Shown here piece by piece: positions 8,772 through 18,710 of a stretch of DNA of 33,366 nt. Every line of letters begins with the position of its first letter. Position 1 is the stretch's first letter. The stretch is from positions 1 through 33,366 of the forward strand of contig NZ_JACMOM010000373.1 in NCBI RefSeq assembly GCF_014378035.1. Reading direction: 5' to 3'. This DNA comes from Aeromicrobium sp. (GTDB taxonomy: Bacteria; Actinomycetota; Actinomycetes; Propionibacteriales; Nocardioidaceae). The position numbers and the translations under genes are program-made. The notes beneath the pieces are model-generated. The model did no database searches, was not told the DNA's origin, and saw only the letters and a list, made by a program, of their open reading frames with translations.

Positions 8772-9911
8772 ATGGACAACGTCAGCACCGCAGTCATCCT
8801 CGCGGTGGTCCTTGTCGCCGCGGCGGCGTTCGTCCGCTGGAGGCTCCTCATCCAGCGCCGCACCCTCGGGTCGCCAGCCGACCGCGCCACGTACGAGACC
8901 CTGCACACCGCGTCCCAGGCAGCGCCAGCTCTGCGCCGGGGCCTCGATGCCGAGAGCGCCGCGCTGGCACTCCCACATGTGCGGACACTGCTCGGCGCGC
9001 CCACTGTGGGCATCACAGATCTCCACGGCCCGCTCGCCTGGGAGGGACCGGGCGAAGCCACCGATGTGAGCGCGCTCATCAGCCACGCACTCGAGAGCGG
9101 CACCACACAGGCTTCCGACCATGCCATCGTCGCCCCGCTCTCGGTGGAGGAGCGCATCGTGGGCAGCATCCTGGTGGTCAGCGACGAGGCCTCGGCAGGC
9201 CTCGCTCGCGCCACCACCGAGGTCGCCAGGTGGATGTCCAGCCAGCTCGAGCTGGCCGAGCTGTCAGAGTCGCGCACCGCACTGATGGAGGCAGAGCTGC
9301 GAGCGCTGCGGGCGCAGATCTCCCCCCACTTCATCTACAACTCGCTCGGTGCCATCGCCTCGTTCATCCGCACCGATCCCGAGCGGGCCCGCGACCTCCT
9401 GCTGGAGTTTGCCGATTTCACCCGCTACTCGTTCCGTGAGCACGGCGAGTTCACGACTCTCGCCGAGGAGCTGCGGTCGATCGAGCGCTACCTCGTGCTG
9501 GAAAAGGCACGCTTCGGCGACCGGCTCCGGGTCGTCACGCGGGTCGCCCCGGAGGTCCTGAGCGTGACGCTCCCCTTCCTGTCCATCCAGCCCCTCGTCG
9601 AGAACGCCGTCCGGCACGGGCTCGAGGCCAAGGACGGCGTCGGCACGGTCACCGTCATCGCGCTCGACGCGGGCGCCGAGTGTCACATCACGATCGAGGA
9701 CGATGGCGTGGGCGTCGACCCCGACACCGTGCGCGACGTCCTGCAGGGTCGCACCACCAGCGGGTCCGTCGGCCTCGCGAACGTCGACGAGCGCATGCGC
9801 ACCGTCTACGGCCGCAAGTACGGGATCGTGGTCGAGACAGCACCGGGATACGGCACGAAGGTCACCCTGCGGGTCCCGAAGTTCTCACCGGGCAGCGACA
9901 CCGCCCCGTAG
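8772..9911 (+). CDS. LytS-type sensor histidine kinase
   Basis: The 379-residue protein has one N-terminal membrane helix (about 5-22, VSTAVILAVVLVAAAAFV), a GAF-like cytoplasmic region (about 45-150, including SVEERIVGSILVVSDEA), then the His_kinase (LytS) domain with phospho-accepting His186 in RALRAQISPHFIYNSLGAIASFI. A HATPase_c domain follows (PLVENAVRHGLEAKDG as N-box; IEDDGVGVDPD as G1; GSVGLANVDERMRTVYG). It lacks the five-helix sensor of classical LytS/BtsS, so the signal is probably read in the cytoplasm by the GAF-like part. It is encoded immediately before a LytTR response regulator and a sodium:solute symporter. This arrangement recalls kinase/regulator pairs that control carboxylate transporters, so the likely signal is acetate, pyruvate or a related metabolite (inference). 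Confidence 0.87.
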   Translation: MDNVSTAVILAVVLVAAAAFVRWRLLIQRRTLGSPADRATYETLHTASQAAPALRRGLDAESAALALPHVRTLLGAPTVGITDLHGPLAWEGPGEATDVSALISHALESGTTQASDHAIVAPLSVEERIVGSILVVSDEASAGLARATTEVARWMSSQLELAELSESRTALMEAELRALRAQISPHFIYNSLGAIASFIRTDPERARDLLLEFADFTRYSFREHGEFTTLAEELRSIERYLVLEKARFGDRLRVVTRVAPEVLSVTLPFLSIQPLVENAVRHGLEAKDGVGTVTVIALDAGAECHITIEDDGVGVDPDTVRDVLQGRTTSGSVGLANVDERMRTVYGRKYGIVVETAPGYGTKVTLRVPKFSPGSDTAP

Positions 9912-9974
9912 CCTGATCCGACCCACACACCGCCGGGACTTGTGGCGGAGTTCCCACACGACGAAGATCACTTC

Positions 9975-10709
9975 ATGACCGCCGACCTCCGCACCCTCGT
10001 CGTCGACGATGAACAGCCCGTCCTCGACGAGCTGGTGTTCCTGCTTGGTCGCGACAACCGCATTGCCTCGGTCAAGACTGCACGCTCCGGCACCGAGGCC
10101 CTGCGACTCATCGAGGCGGACGACATCGAGCTGGTGTTCCTCGACGTCGCGATGCCGGGGCTGAGCGGGCTCGAGATCGCGCGGCTGCTCGGCAGGTTCC
10201 GCCATCCTCCGCACATCGTCTTCGTCACCGCGCACGACACCCACGCGGTCGAGGCATTCGAGCTCAATGCCGTCGACTACCTGCTCAAACCCATCCGCGA
10301 GGACCGGCTGCGCGAGAGCGTGCGACGGGCGTGCGCCGACGTCGAGTCCGGCCCGACGAGCCCCGACGAGTCGATCGCCGTCGAGCTCGGCGGAGTCACC
10401 CGGTGGGTTTCCCGCGCGTCAGTCACGTATGCCGAGGCGCAAGGGGACTACGTCCGGCTGCATACCGTCGACGGCACGAGCCACCTCATCCGCTTGCCCC
10501 TGAGCACCCTCGCCGACGACTGGGCGGACACCGGCTTCGTGCGTATCCACCGCAGCCTCGCGGTGAATCTGGCCCACGTCCGCGAGATCCGTATGCAATC
10601 CGGACGCTGCAGCGTGCTGGTGCCCGTCGGCGACGACCAGGTCGAGCTGCAGGTTGCTCGCCGCCACACCCGCGACCTCAAAGACCTCGTCCACGAGCGC
10701 GCCCGGTGA
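9975..10709 (+). CDS. LytTR family response regulator
   Basis: The 244-residue protein starts at ATG 9975; the track start GTG 9942 would add 11 residues before the usual receiver beginning TADLRTLVVDDEQPVLDEL. Receiver domain (about 5-120): acidic pocket DDE, phospho-acceptor Asp57 in VFLDVAMPGLSGLEIARLL, switch Thr in IVFVTAHD, and Lys in YLLKPIREDRLRE. LytTR DNA-binding domain (about 135-240): WVSRASVTYAEAQGDYVRLHTVDG, GFVRIHRSLAVNLAHVREIR. It is the cognate partner of the upstream kinase. LytTR domains bind pairs of about 9-base direct repeats roughly 21 bases apart; such a pair exists at 14399-14431 before the acetate symporter operon. Its stop overlaps the next start (GTGA). Confidence 0.9.
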   Translation: MTADLRTLVVDDEQPVLDELVFLLGRDNRIASVKTARSGTEALRLIEADDIELVFLDVAMPGLSGLEIARLLGRFRHPPHIVFVTAHDTHAVEAFELNAVDYLLKPIREDRLRESVRRACADVESGPTSPDESIAVELGGVTRWVSRASVTYAEAQGDYVRLHTVDGTSHLIRLPLSTLADDWADTGFVRIHRSLAVNLAHVREIRMQSGRCSVLVPVGDDQVELQVARRHTRDLKDLVHERAR

Positions 10710-11104
10710 CCGAGCCTCCTCGCGAGTACACCGGCCGGGTCCGCGTGACCAACCCGTTGACGTCCGCGCCGTCGCGGGTGCGTCGCAGCGTGGGTCAGGA
10801 AATAGACGAGTCGACGGGCATCGGTGAGGTCTACATGCGCTCGCTGATCCGCTCGCAGCTGAGGGCCGCTCTCACCGTCGCGTCGACCCTGGTGCTGTCG
10901 ATCGGCGCACTTCCGCTGGTCTTCTGGGCGTTCGACTCAGTCACCGAGGCCACCCTATTCGGTATTCCCCTGCCGTGGCTGGTCCTCGGGGTGTTCGTCT
11001 ACCCCTGCCTCTTCGCGCTGGGCTGGCTCTACCTGCGACAGGTCGAGCGCGCCGAACGCGACTTCACCGAGCTCGTCGAGCCGGAACGCCCGGACGAGCA
11101 GTGA
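10706..11104 (+). CDS. Small two-helix membrane protein, probable partner of the symporter (DUF485-like)
   Basis: The 132-residue protein starts at GTG 10706, overlapping the regulator stop, and is embedded in the longer track ORF 10331-11104. The N-terminal 50 residues are polar. Two membrane helices follow: ALTVASTLVLSIGALPLVFWAF and WLVLGVFVYPCLFALGWLYLRQ, then an acidic tail (VERAERDFTELVEPE). The outline resembles DUF485 and DUF4212 small proteins that accompany sodium/carboxylate symporters, and the tail is reminiscent of the DUF485 ending, but family signatures are too weak to be sure. Its stop overlaps the symporter start by 4 bases, a strong sign of joint function. The C-terminal half of the downstream DUF485 gene product shows the same layout. 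Confidence 0.75.
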   Translation: MTEPPREYTGRVRVTNPLTSAPSRVRRSVGQEIDESTGIGEVYMRSLIRSQLRAALTVASTLVLSIGALPLVFWAFDSVTEATLFGIPLPWLVLGVFVYPCLFALGWLYLRQVERAERDFTELVEPERPDEQ

Positions 11105-12591
11105 ACCCGACCTACGGCATCGTCGCGGTGGTGCTCGTCGCCGTGGCGACCCTGACGATCGGCGCGTTCGGCCTGCGCTTCAGTCGCACGACCAGCGACT
11201 TCTACGTCGCGTCACGCTCGGTCAGCCCGGTGTGGAACAGCTCGGCGATCGGTGGGGAGTACCTCTCCGCGGCCTCGTTCCTCGGCGTCGCCGGGCTCGT
11301 GCTGGCCTATGGCGCGGAGATGCTCTGGTACCCGATCGGCTGGACGACGGGCTACCTGCTCCTGCTGGTGTTCGTCGCCGCGCCTCTGCGGCGCTCGGGG
11401 GCGTACACGATCCCCGACTTCGCCCAGGTCAGGCTTCAGTCGGTGGGGGTTCGACGGGTCGCCAGCCTCCTCGTCGTCGCGGTCAGCTGGCTCTACCTGA
11501 TGCCGCAATTTCAGGGCGCCGGCCTGACGATGCGCACCGTGACTGGCGCGCCGGGGTGGGTCGGCACCGTGGTGGTGGCCGTCATCGTCGTCGTCAACGT
11601 GGTGTCCGGCGGCATGCGGAGCATCACCTTCGTGCAGGCCTTTCAGTACTGGCTCAAGCTCACTGCTCTGCTCATCCCGGTGTTCTTCCTGCTGCACACC
11701 TGGAGCGACGACGGCCGGCCTTCACCCGTCGCTCCCACCGAGTGGTTCCAGCCCTTCGGACAGACCGACAGCACGAGCCTCTACCTGACGTACTCGGTCA
11801 TGGTCGCGACATTCCTCGGCACCATGGGCCTGCCGCACGTCGTCGTCCGCTTCTACACCAACCCAGATGGTCACGCCGCGCGCCGGACGACCCTCATCGT
11901 GCTCGCGTTGCTGGGGACGTTCTACCTCCTGCCGACGATCTACGGCGTCCTCGGACGGGTCTATGCCCGCGACCTGCTGGCGTCGGGGCGCACCGACGCC
12001 GTCGTGCTCGAGCTACCGGCGCGCATGATCGGCGGAACCACGGGAGACGTGCTCGCGGCCCTGCTGACGGCCGGCGCGTTCGCGGCCTTCCTCTCGACCT
12101 CGTCAGGGCTGACGATGTCCGTCGCCGGTGTCATCGGCCAGGGTCTCGCCCCGGGGCGGCTGACCACGATCACAGCATTGCGACTCGGTGCGATCGGAGG
12201 AGTCATGGTGCCGCTGGTGCTGGCACTCTCGGCCGAGCGCATCGCTGTGGCCAGCTCGGTGACCTTCGCATTCGCGCTCGCGGCGTCGACGTTCTGCCCT
12301 CTGCTGGTGCTGGGCATCTGGTGGCGGGGGCTCACCGCTCGCGGTGCGATCACCGGGCTCATCGGCGGCGGCCTGTGCGCCGGGGCTGCCACCATCCTCA
12401 CGATCGTCTGGGGCCCGGAGGGCTGGTTCGGTGTGCTGATGAGCCAACCCGCGGCGTGGTCGGTTCCTGTGGGCTTCGCCCTCATGGTCGGGGTGTCGCT
12501 GACAACCCGGTCGGACATCCCGTCCAACGTCGCCCGCACCATGGTGCGGCTGCACACCCCCGAGCGCGTCACGGTCGACCGCCGATTCTGA
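11101..12591 (+). CDS. Sodium:solute symporter family protein (acetate/monocarboxylate type)
   Basis: The 496-residue protein starts at GTG 11101, overlapping the previous stop; the track start at 10975 is upstream of that overlap and is rejected. It is an SSS (SLC5) protein with about 13 helices. It has TSDFYVASRSVSPVWNSSAIGGEYLSAASFLGVAGLVLAYG, the conserved N-terminal block shared with ActP, then VSGGMRSITFVQAFQYWLKL, TFLGTMGLPHVVVRFYTNP and LLTAGAFAAFLSTSSGLTMSVAGVI. These match cation/acetate symporters closely, and the same blocks appear in the second symporter here (YMSAASFLGISG, GTAGLPHILIRFYTVP). The substrate is probably a short monocarboxylate, driven by sodium. It is co-transcribed with the two-component system, its likely controller. 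Confidence 0.88.
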   Translation: MNPTYGIVAVVLVAVATLTIGAFGLRFSRTTSDFYVASRSVSPVWNSSAIGGEYLSAASFLGVAGLVLAYGAEMLWYPIGWTTGYLLLLVFVAAPLRRSGAYTIPDFAQVRLQSVGVRRVASLLVVAVSWLYLMPQFQGAGLTMRTVTGAPGWVGTVVVAVIVVVNVVSGGMRSITFVQAFQYWLKLTALLIPVFFLLHTWSDDGRPSPVAPTEWFQPFGQTDSTSLYLTYSVMVATFLGTMGLPHVVVRFYTNPDGHAARRTTLIVLALLGTFYLLPTIYGVLGRVYARDLLASGRTDAVVLELPARMIGGTTGDVLAALLTAGAFAAFLSTSSGLTMSVAGVIGQGLAPGRLTTITALRLGAIGGVMVPLVLALSAERIAVASSVTFAFALAASTFCPLLVLGIWWRGLTARGAITGLIGGGLCAGAATILTIVWGPEGWFGVLMSQPAAWSVPVGFALMVGVSLTTRSDIPSNVARTMVRLHTPERVTVDRRF

Positions 12592-12616
12592 CCGCAACTC
12601 CCATTTACAGTTGCGG
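12592..12616. promoter_or_regulatory. Perfect palindrome overlapping the protease -35 box
   Basis: CCGCAACT and AGTTGCGG form an 8-base inverted repeat around CCCATTTAC, starting right after the symporter stop. No T-run follows, so it is a poor terminator. TTTACA (12604-12609), the -35 of the next promoter, lies in its loop and right arm, which suggests an operator. Confidence 0.5.
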
Positions 12617-12632
12617 CCCGCTGCCCTAGGCT
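12604..12632 (+). promoter_or_regulatory. Promoter of the M4 protease gene
   Basis: TTTACA (12604-12609, five of six consensus bases), a 17-base spacer and TAGGCT (12627-12632) form one of the best -35/-10 pairs in the window. The predicted start near 12639 leaves about 55 bases of leader with GGGGGA before the ATG at 12695. Confidence 0.6.
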
Positions 12633-12694
12633 CCCGGCAACGCGGATGTCTCGGGTCGTCCCATGACAACGCGCGCCTATCGGGGGATATGCAC

Positions 12695-14332
12695 ATGCGC
12701 ACCACCAGCTCTCTTGTCACTGCCAGCGCCACCTTCGTCGCCGTCGCGGCGCTGAGCGCCGCGACGGGCACCGCCACCATTTCTTCGGCGAGCGGCGCGG
12801 CGCCACCGGACCGAGGCGACCGGGTCACGTCGACCCGGCCGCTCTCGACCTCCGGATCGCAGGCTCTGGCGGCGATGCGATCGGCCCGGTCGAACAGCAG
12901 CGCCACCCGGGTCAGCACCGACCAGTCGCTCGTCGTCACCGATGCCCTGGTCGACTCCACCGGCGCGACCCATGTCCGCATGAGGCGCACCTACGACGGT
13001 CTGCGCGTCGTCGGCGGCGACCTGGTGGTCCACCGCGATGCTGGCGGCAGCTTCACCGGCAGCTCGCAGTCGCTAGACCGCGCCCTGACCCTCTCGACCA
13101 CCCCGACCCTGTCCAGCGGCGAGGCGCGGTCACGCGTGGGTACAGCGGCAACCCGCGCCGGCACGCCCACACTCGTCGTCGACGCCACCTCGACGACACC
13201 GAGGCTCGCCTGGCTTGCCACGACCACCGGCATGCAGGCCGACCGCACGCCCAGCCGCATCGACACCTACGTCGACGCCCGGACCGGCGCAATCCTGCGT
13301 TCTGAGCAGCGCATCCAGACCATCGACGGCGACGGCCAGTCGCTGTACGGCGGAACGGTGCCGCTGCAGCTCACCCAGACAGACGGCACCTACCAGCTCA
13401 AGGACCCGACCCGCGGCAACACGTTCACGACCGACGCGAAGAACGGCACCGACTCGGTCCTCTGCTCGCTGCTTGGCTCAGGCTGCATCGCCGGGACGCT
13501 CTTCACGAGCCCCGACACGCACTTTGGTACCGGCACCGGGGCGAGTCGTGAGTCGGCAGCCGTCGACGCACAGTACGGAACCAACGTCACGTGGGACTAC
13601 TACAAGGCGAACTTCGGCCGCAACGGCATCTTCGACACCGGAAAGGGCTCGTCCAACCGGGTCCACTACGGCAAGAACTACGTCAACGCGTTCTGGGACG
13701 GGTCGAAGATGACGTACGGCGACGGTGACGGGGCGTCCTATGGCCCACTGACCTCGCTCGACGTCGCGGGTCACGAGATGTCGCACGGAGTCACAGAGAA
13801 CACTGCCGGGCTGACCTACTCCGGTGAGTCCGGCGGCCTCAACGAGTCCACCAGCGACATCTTCGGCACGATGGTGGAGTTCTACGCCGCCAACCCGCAG
13901 GATCCGGGCGACTACCTGATCGGCGAGGAGTTCGACCTCGCGAAGCATGAGGGGTTTCGTCGTATGGACAACCCGTCGTCGGACGGTGCCTCGCTCAGCT
14001 GCTGGTCGAGCAACGCCAAGAATGTCGACGTGCACTACTCCTCGGGCATCGGCAACCACTTCTTCTACCTTCTGGCCGAGGGGTCCGGGTCGACGTCGAT
14101 CGGCGGAGTTCCGCACAGCTCGACGACCTGCAACGGCTCGAGCGTCGCCGGCATCGGTCGGTCCGCTGCCGCGGCCATCTGGTACCGCGCGCTGACGGTC
14201 TACATGACGTCGAGCACCGACTACGCCGGGGCCCGCACCGCGACTCTCGACGCGGCTCGCGACCTCTTCGGCACGGGCAGCGCGCAGCAGTCCGCCGTCG
14301 CCGCGGGCTGGAGCGCCGTCAGCGTCAGCTGA
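12695..14332 (+). CDS. Secreted M4 (thermolysin-family) metallopeptidase
   Basis: The 545-residue protein starts at ATG 12695, chosen because GGGGGA lies 7 bases upstream. Signal peptide: MRTTSSLVTASATFVAVAALSAATGTATISSASGA. The propeptide (about 40-205) includes an FTP/PepSY-like part (THVRMRRTYDGLRVVGGDLVVH; RIDTYVDARTGAILRSEQ). The catalytic domain carries DVAGHEMSHGVTENTAGL with zinc ligands His360 and His364 and catalytic Glu361, third ligand Glu384 in GGLNESTSDIFG, and the transition-state His447 in VDVHYSSGIGNHFFYLLAEG. Two Cys pairs (CSLLGSGC; CWSS...TTC) may form disulfides. It ends with the M4 C-domain; no cell-wall anchor or extra domain is present. The extracellular endopeptidase likely supplies peptides. 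It is a single-gene unit between two acetate-transport modules, followed by a very strong hairpin. Confidence 0.94.
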   Translation: MRTTSSLVTASATFVAVAALSAATGTATISSASGAAPPDRGDRVTSTRPLSTSGSQALAAMRSARSNSSATRVSTDQSLVVTDALVDSTGATHVRMRRTYDGLRVVGGDLVVHRDAGGSFTGSSQSLDRALTLSTTPTLSSGEARSRVGTAATRAGTPTLVVDATSTTPRLAWLATTTGMQADRTPSRIDTYVDARTGAILRSEQRIQTIDGDGQSLYGGTVPLQLTQTDGTYQLKDPTRGNTFTTDAKNGTDSVLCSLLGSGCIAGTLFTSPDTHFGTGTGASRESAAVDAQYGTNVTWDYYKANFGRNGIFDTGKGSSNRVHYGKNYVNAFWDGSKMTYGDGDGASYGPLTSLDVAGHEMSHGVTENTAGLTYSGESGGLNESTSDIFGTMVEFYAANPQDPGDYLIGEEFDLAKHEGFRRMDNPSSDGASLSCWSSNAKNVDVHYSSGIGNHFFYLLAEGSGSTSIGGVPHSSTTCNGSSVAGIGRSAAAAIWYRALTVYMTSSTDYAGARTATLDAARDLFGTGSAQQSAVAAGWSAVSVS

Positions 14333-14336
14333 TCGG

Positions 14337-14378
14337 ACCGGTGATGTGCCCGGCTGACCGGCCGGGCACATCACCGGT
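14337..14378 (+). terminator. Strong hairpin terminator after the M4 protease gene
   Basis: ACCGGTGATGTGCCCGGC and its exact complement GCCGGGCACATCACCGGT form an 18-bp perfect stem around TGACCG, starting 5 bases after the stop. There is no U-tract, as is common in high-GC actinomycetes. Confidence 0.8.
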
Positions 14379-14398
14379 GCCGTTGGTCGCCCGCAAAC

Positions 14399-14431
14399 GA
14401 CCGCTTGTCGTACGTCTTTGACCGCATGCCG
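14399..14431 (+). promoter_or_regulatory. Direct repeat, candidate LytTR response-regulator site
   Basis: GACCGCTTGTCG (14399-14410) and GACCGCATGCCG (14420-14431) agree at 10 of 12 positions and start exactly 21 bases apart, two helical turns. That is the usual geometry of LytTR binding sites. The repeat lies about 75-110 bases upstream of the predicted start of the DUF485-actP transcript. Confidence 0.5.
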
Positions 14432-14465
14432 CAGGGCTGCCCCGGTTCCGTCGCACGCCGCCTGT

Positions 14466-14481
14466 TGTGATCTGGCACACA
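14466..14481. promoter_or_regulatory. CRP-like palindrome upstream of DUF485-actP
   Basis: TGTGATCTGGCACACA matches TGTGA-N6-TCACA, the CRP/GlxR consensus, with one mismatch. Its centre is about 36 bases before the predicted start, overlapping the -35 region. Crp is encoded at 23619-24296. Confidence 0.6.
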
Positions 14482-14496
14482 GCGGGTCGCCGCACC

Positions 14497-14502
14497 TACC
14501 GT
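14497..14502 (+). promoter_or_regulatory. Candidate -10 box of DUF485-actP
   Basis: TACCGT fits TANNNT, with transcription expected near 14509. The matching -35 (14474-14479, GGCACA) is weak, as expected for an activator-dependent promoter. Confidence 0.4.
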
Positions 14503-14555
14503 GTGGCGGGTGGCACTTCCCTGTGCCGCCCGCCTTCCGAAAGAGGTGACCCACC

Positions 14556-14909
14556 GTGGTCGAAAAGGTGTCCGCCGAGGCCGAAGCTGCCTACGCACGC
14601 ATCCATGCTTCTGACGACTTCGCCCAGCTCAAGAAGAGCTATCGCGGCTTCGTTGTCCCCATGACCATCGCCTTCATGGCGTGGTACCTGCTCTATGTCA
14701 TCTTCTCCAACTGGGCTGGAGGATTCATGGGGCACCGCCTCTTCGGCAACATCAACGTCGCGCTCGTCTGGGGCCTGCTTCAGTTTGCGACCACCTTCGG
14801 CATTGCCATCTGGTACGCCCGCTATGCCGCGCGCCACATGGACCCGATCGCCGATCGGCTGCGCGCCGAGTTCGAAGCAGAGACCGCGCACGAGGAGGAT
14901 CACCGATGA
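14556..14909 (+). CDS. DUF485 family membrane protein
   Basis: The 117-residue protein starts at GTG 14556 with an excellent ribosome-binding site (AAGAGGTGA, 6 bases before). It shows the DUF485 pattern: an N-terminal cytoplasmic stretch DDFAQLKKSYRGFVVPMTIAFMAWYLLYVIFSNWA (helix 1), a GHRLFGNINVALVWGLLQFATTFGIAIWYARYAA helix 2, and the tail MDPIADRLRAEFE. DUF485 proteins (E. coli YjcH type) are encoded next to ActP acetate symporters and are thought to assist them. The stop overlaps the actP start (ATGA). Confidence 0.93.
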   Translation: MVEKVSAEAEAAYARIHASDDFAQLKKSYRGFVVPMTIAFMAWYLLYVIFSNWAGGFMGHRLFGNINVALVWGLLQFATTFGIAIWYARYAARHMDPIADRLRAEFEAETAHEEDHR

Positions 14910-16561
14910 ACACGCTCTTGCACGCCGCCACCGGCAGCTCGTCCGACCATCAGGCCCTGACCGCCACGCTTTTCATCCTGGTCGTGGCCATCACCGTCGG
15001 CATCACGTTCGCAGCAAGCCGCAACAACAAGACAGCCGCCGACTACTACGCCGGCGGCCGCAGCTTCACCGGCTTCCAGAACGGCATGGCGGTGGCGGGT
15101 GACTACATGTCCGCGGCATCGTTCCTCGGCATCTCCGGCGCCATCGCGCTCGCCGGCTACGACGGCTTCCTCTACTCGGTCGGATTCCTCGTCGCCTGGC
15201 TCGTCGCCCTGCTCCTGGTCGCCGAGCTGCTGCGCAACTCCGGCCGTTTCACGATGGCCGACCAGCTGGCCTATCGCATGCAACAGCGTCCGGTGCGCAC
15301 CGCTGCCGCGACCTCGACCGTCGTCGTGTCGATCTTCTACCTGATCGCCCAGATGGTCGGCGCAGGCGCACTCGTCACTCTGCTGCTTGGGGTGAGCAGC
15401 GAGATGGCCAAGAACCTCACGATCGTCGCGGTCGGCCTGCTGATGGTCTTCTACGTGACGGTGGGCGGCATGAAGGGCACGACGTGGGTGCAGATCGTCA
15501 AGGCCGTGCTGCTGATGGCCGGCACGCTGCTGATCACGATCCTCGTGCTCGCGAAGTTCAACTTCAACCTGTCCGACCTCCTCGGGACGGCCGCCACCAA
15601 CAGTGGCAAGGGACAGTCGTTCCTCGAGCCCGGCCTGAAGTACGGCGCCACCTTCACCAGCAAGATCGACTTCCTGTCGCTCGGCATCGCGCTCGTGCTC
15701 GGCACCGCCGGACTGCCACACATCCTGATCCGCTTCTACACCGTCCCGACAGCTCGCCAGGCGCGCAAGTCGGTGCTGTGGGCCATTGGTCTGATCGGCG
15801 CGTTCTACCTCATGACGCTGGTTCTCGGCTTCGGTGCCGCGGCGCTCGTCACGGGTGAGGCCAAGACCAAGATCATCGAGTCGGGCGGAAACCTTGCGTC
15901 TCCGCTGCTCGCAGAGGCTGTGGGCGGTGGCACCGGATCAACCGGTGGCGCGGTGCTGCTGGCACTGATCTCGGCGGTCGCGTTCGCCACCATCCTGGCG
16001 GTCGTCGCAGGGCTCACCCTGACCTCCGCCTCGTCCGTGGCGCACGACCTGTACGCCAACGTGTGGAAGAAGAACACGGCGACGGAGAAGGACGAGGTCA
16101 AGGTGGCCAAGATCGCCGCCTTCGGCATCGGTGGTGTCGCCATCCTGATGGCCATCCCCGGCCAGAAGCTCAACGTGGCGTTCCTCGTCGCGCTCGCGTT
16201 CGCCGTTGCTGCGTCGGCCAACCTTCCGGCGCTGATCTACAACCTGTTCTGGAAGAAGTTCAACACCAGCGGTGCAGTCTGGAGCATCTACGGCGGCCTG
16301 ATCGCCTCGGTGGGGCTGGTGGTCTTCTCGCCGGTCATGTCCGGCAAGGGACTGGATCCGGTCACAGGCAAGAACCTTTCGCTGCTGCCGACCAGCATCG
16401 ACATCAGCTGGTTCCCCCTCGAGAACCCGGGCATCGTCTCGATCCCGCTCGGATTCTTCTTCGGCTGGTTGGGCACGGTCATCGCCAAGGACCGCAGCGC
16501 GGAGAACCACTTCGCCGAGCTCGAGGTCCGCTCCATGACCGGAGCAGGCGCCGTCAAGTAG
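14906..16561 (+). CDS. actP: Cation/acetate symporter, ActP/MctC type
   Basis: The 551-residue protein starts at ATG 14906, overlapping the DUF485 stop and preceded by GAGGAGGA; the track start 14681 is too early. It is an SSS family protein with about 13 helices. It has NKTAADYYAGGRSFTGFQNGMAVAGDYMSAASFLGISGAIALAGYDG, VGGMKGTTWVQIVKAVLLM, SLGIALVLGTAGLPHILIRFYTVP, AFATILAVVAGLTLTSASSVAHDLYANV and a C-terminal helix before the tail ENHFAELEVRSMTGAG. The match to ActP-type acetate permeases is strong. It imports acetate, and possibly propionate or pyruvate, with sodium or protons. Activation by the acs product encoded next is the obvious metabolic continuation. Regulation probably involves CRP and the LytTR regulator through the sites at 14399-14481. 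Confidence 0.92.
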   Translation: MNTLLHAATGSSSDHQALTATLFILVVAITVGITFAASRNNKTAADYYAGGRSFTGFQNGMAVAGDYMSAASFLGISGAIALAGYDGFLYSVGFLVAWLVALLLVAELLRNSGRFTMADQLAYRMQQRPVRTAAATSTVVVSIFYLIAQMVGAGALVTLLLGVSSEMAKNLTIVAVGLLMVFYVTVGGMKGTTWVQIVKAVLLMAGTLLITILVLAKFNFNLSDLLGTAATNSGKGQSFLEPGLKYGATFTSKIDFLSLGIALVLGTAGLPHILIRFYTVPTARQARKSVLWAIGLIGAFYLMTLVLGFGAAALVTGEAKTKIIESGGNLASPLLAEAVGGGTGSTGGAVLLALISAVAFATILAVVAGLTLTSASSVAHDLYANVWKKNTATEKDEVKVAKIAAFGIGGVAILMAIPGQKLNVAFLVALAFAVAASANLPALIYNLFWKKFNTSGAVWSIYGGLIASVGLVVFSPVMSGKGLDPVTGKNLSLLPTSIDISWFPLENPGIVSIPLGFFFGWLGTVIAKDRSAENHFAELEVRSMTGAGAVK

Positions 16562-16567
16562 GCACGA

Positions 16568-16625
16568 CACTCGGACGTCATCACGACTGCGGCCGTCATG
16601 GCACAGTCGTGGTGACGTCCGAGTG
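16568..16625 (+). terminator. Strong hairpin terminator between actP and acs
   Basis: CACTCGGACGTCATCACGACTG and CAGTCGTGGTGACGTCCGAGTG pair over 22 bases with a single U-G wobble around a 14-base loop. It starts 6 bases after the actP stop and is followed by CTTCTG. It separates acs from the transporter operon. Confidence 0.8.
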
Positions 16626-16725
16626 CTTCTGCGCCACAGCTCCACAGGGAACACGATGCGGACCGGATGTCTGACGCGTACCTGATACAGAATGCAGTGA
16701 GACCACCACACACGAGGAGCCACCC

Positions 16726-18699
<1,974 letters not shown>

Positions 18700-18710
18700 C
18701 GGTGCACGTG

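Noticed and set aside
12592-12616. Intrinsic terminator of the symporter operon
   Set aside because: No U-run, and the hairpin contains the -35 of the next promoter. An operator is the better reading, though a double role cannot be excluded.
16696-16715. Second CRP site before acs (AGTGA...CACAC)
   Set aside because: Half-sites are out of register and the right half does not match TCACA.
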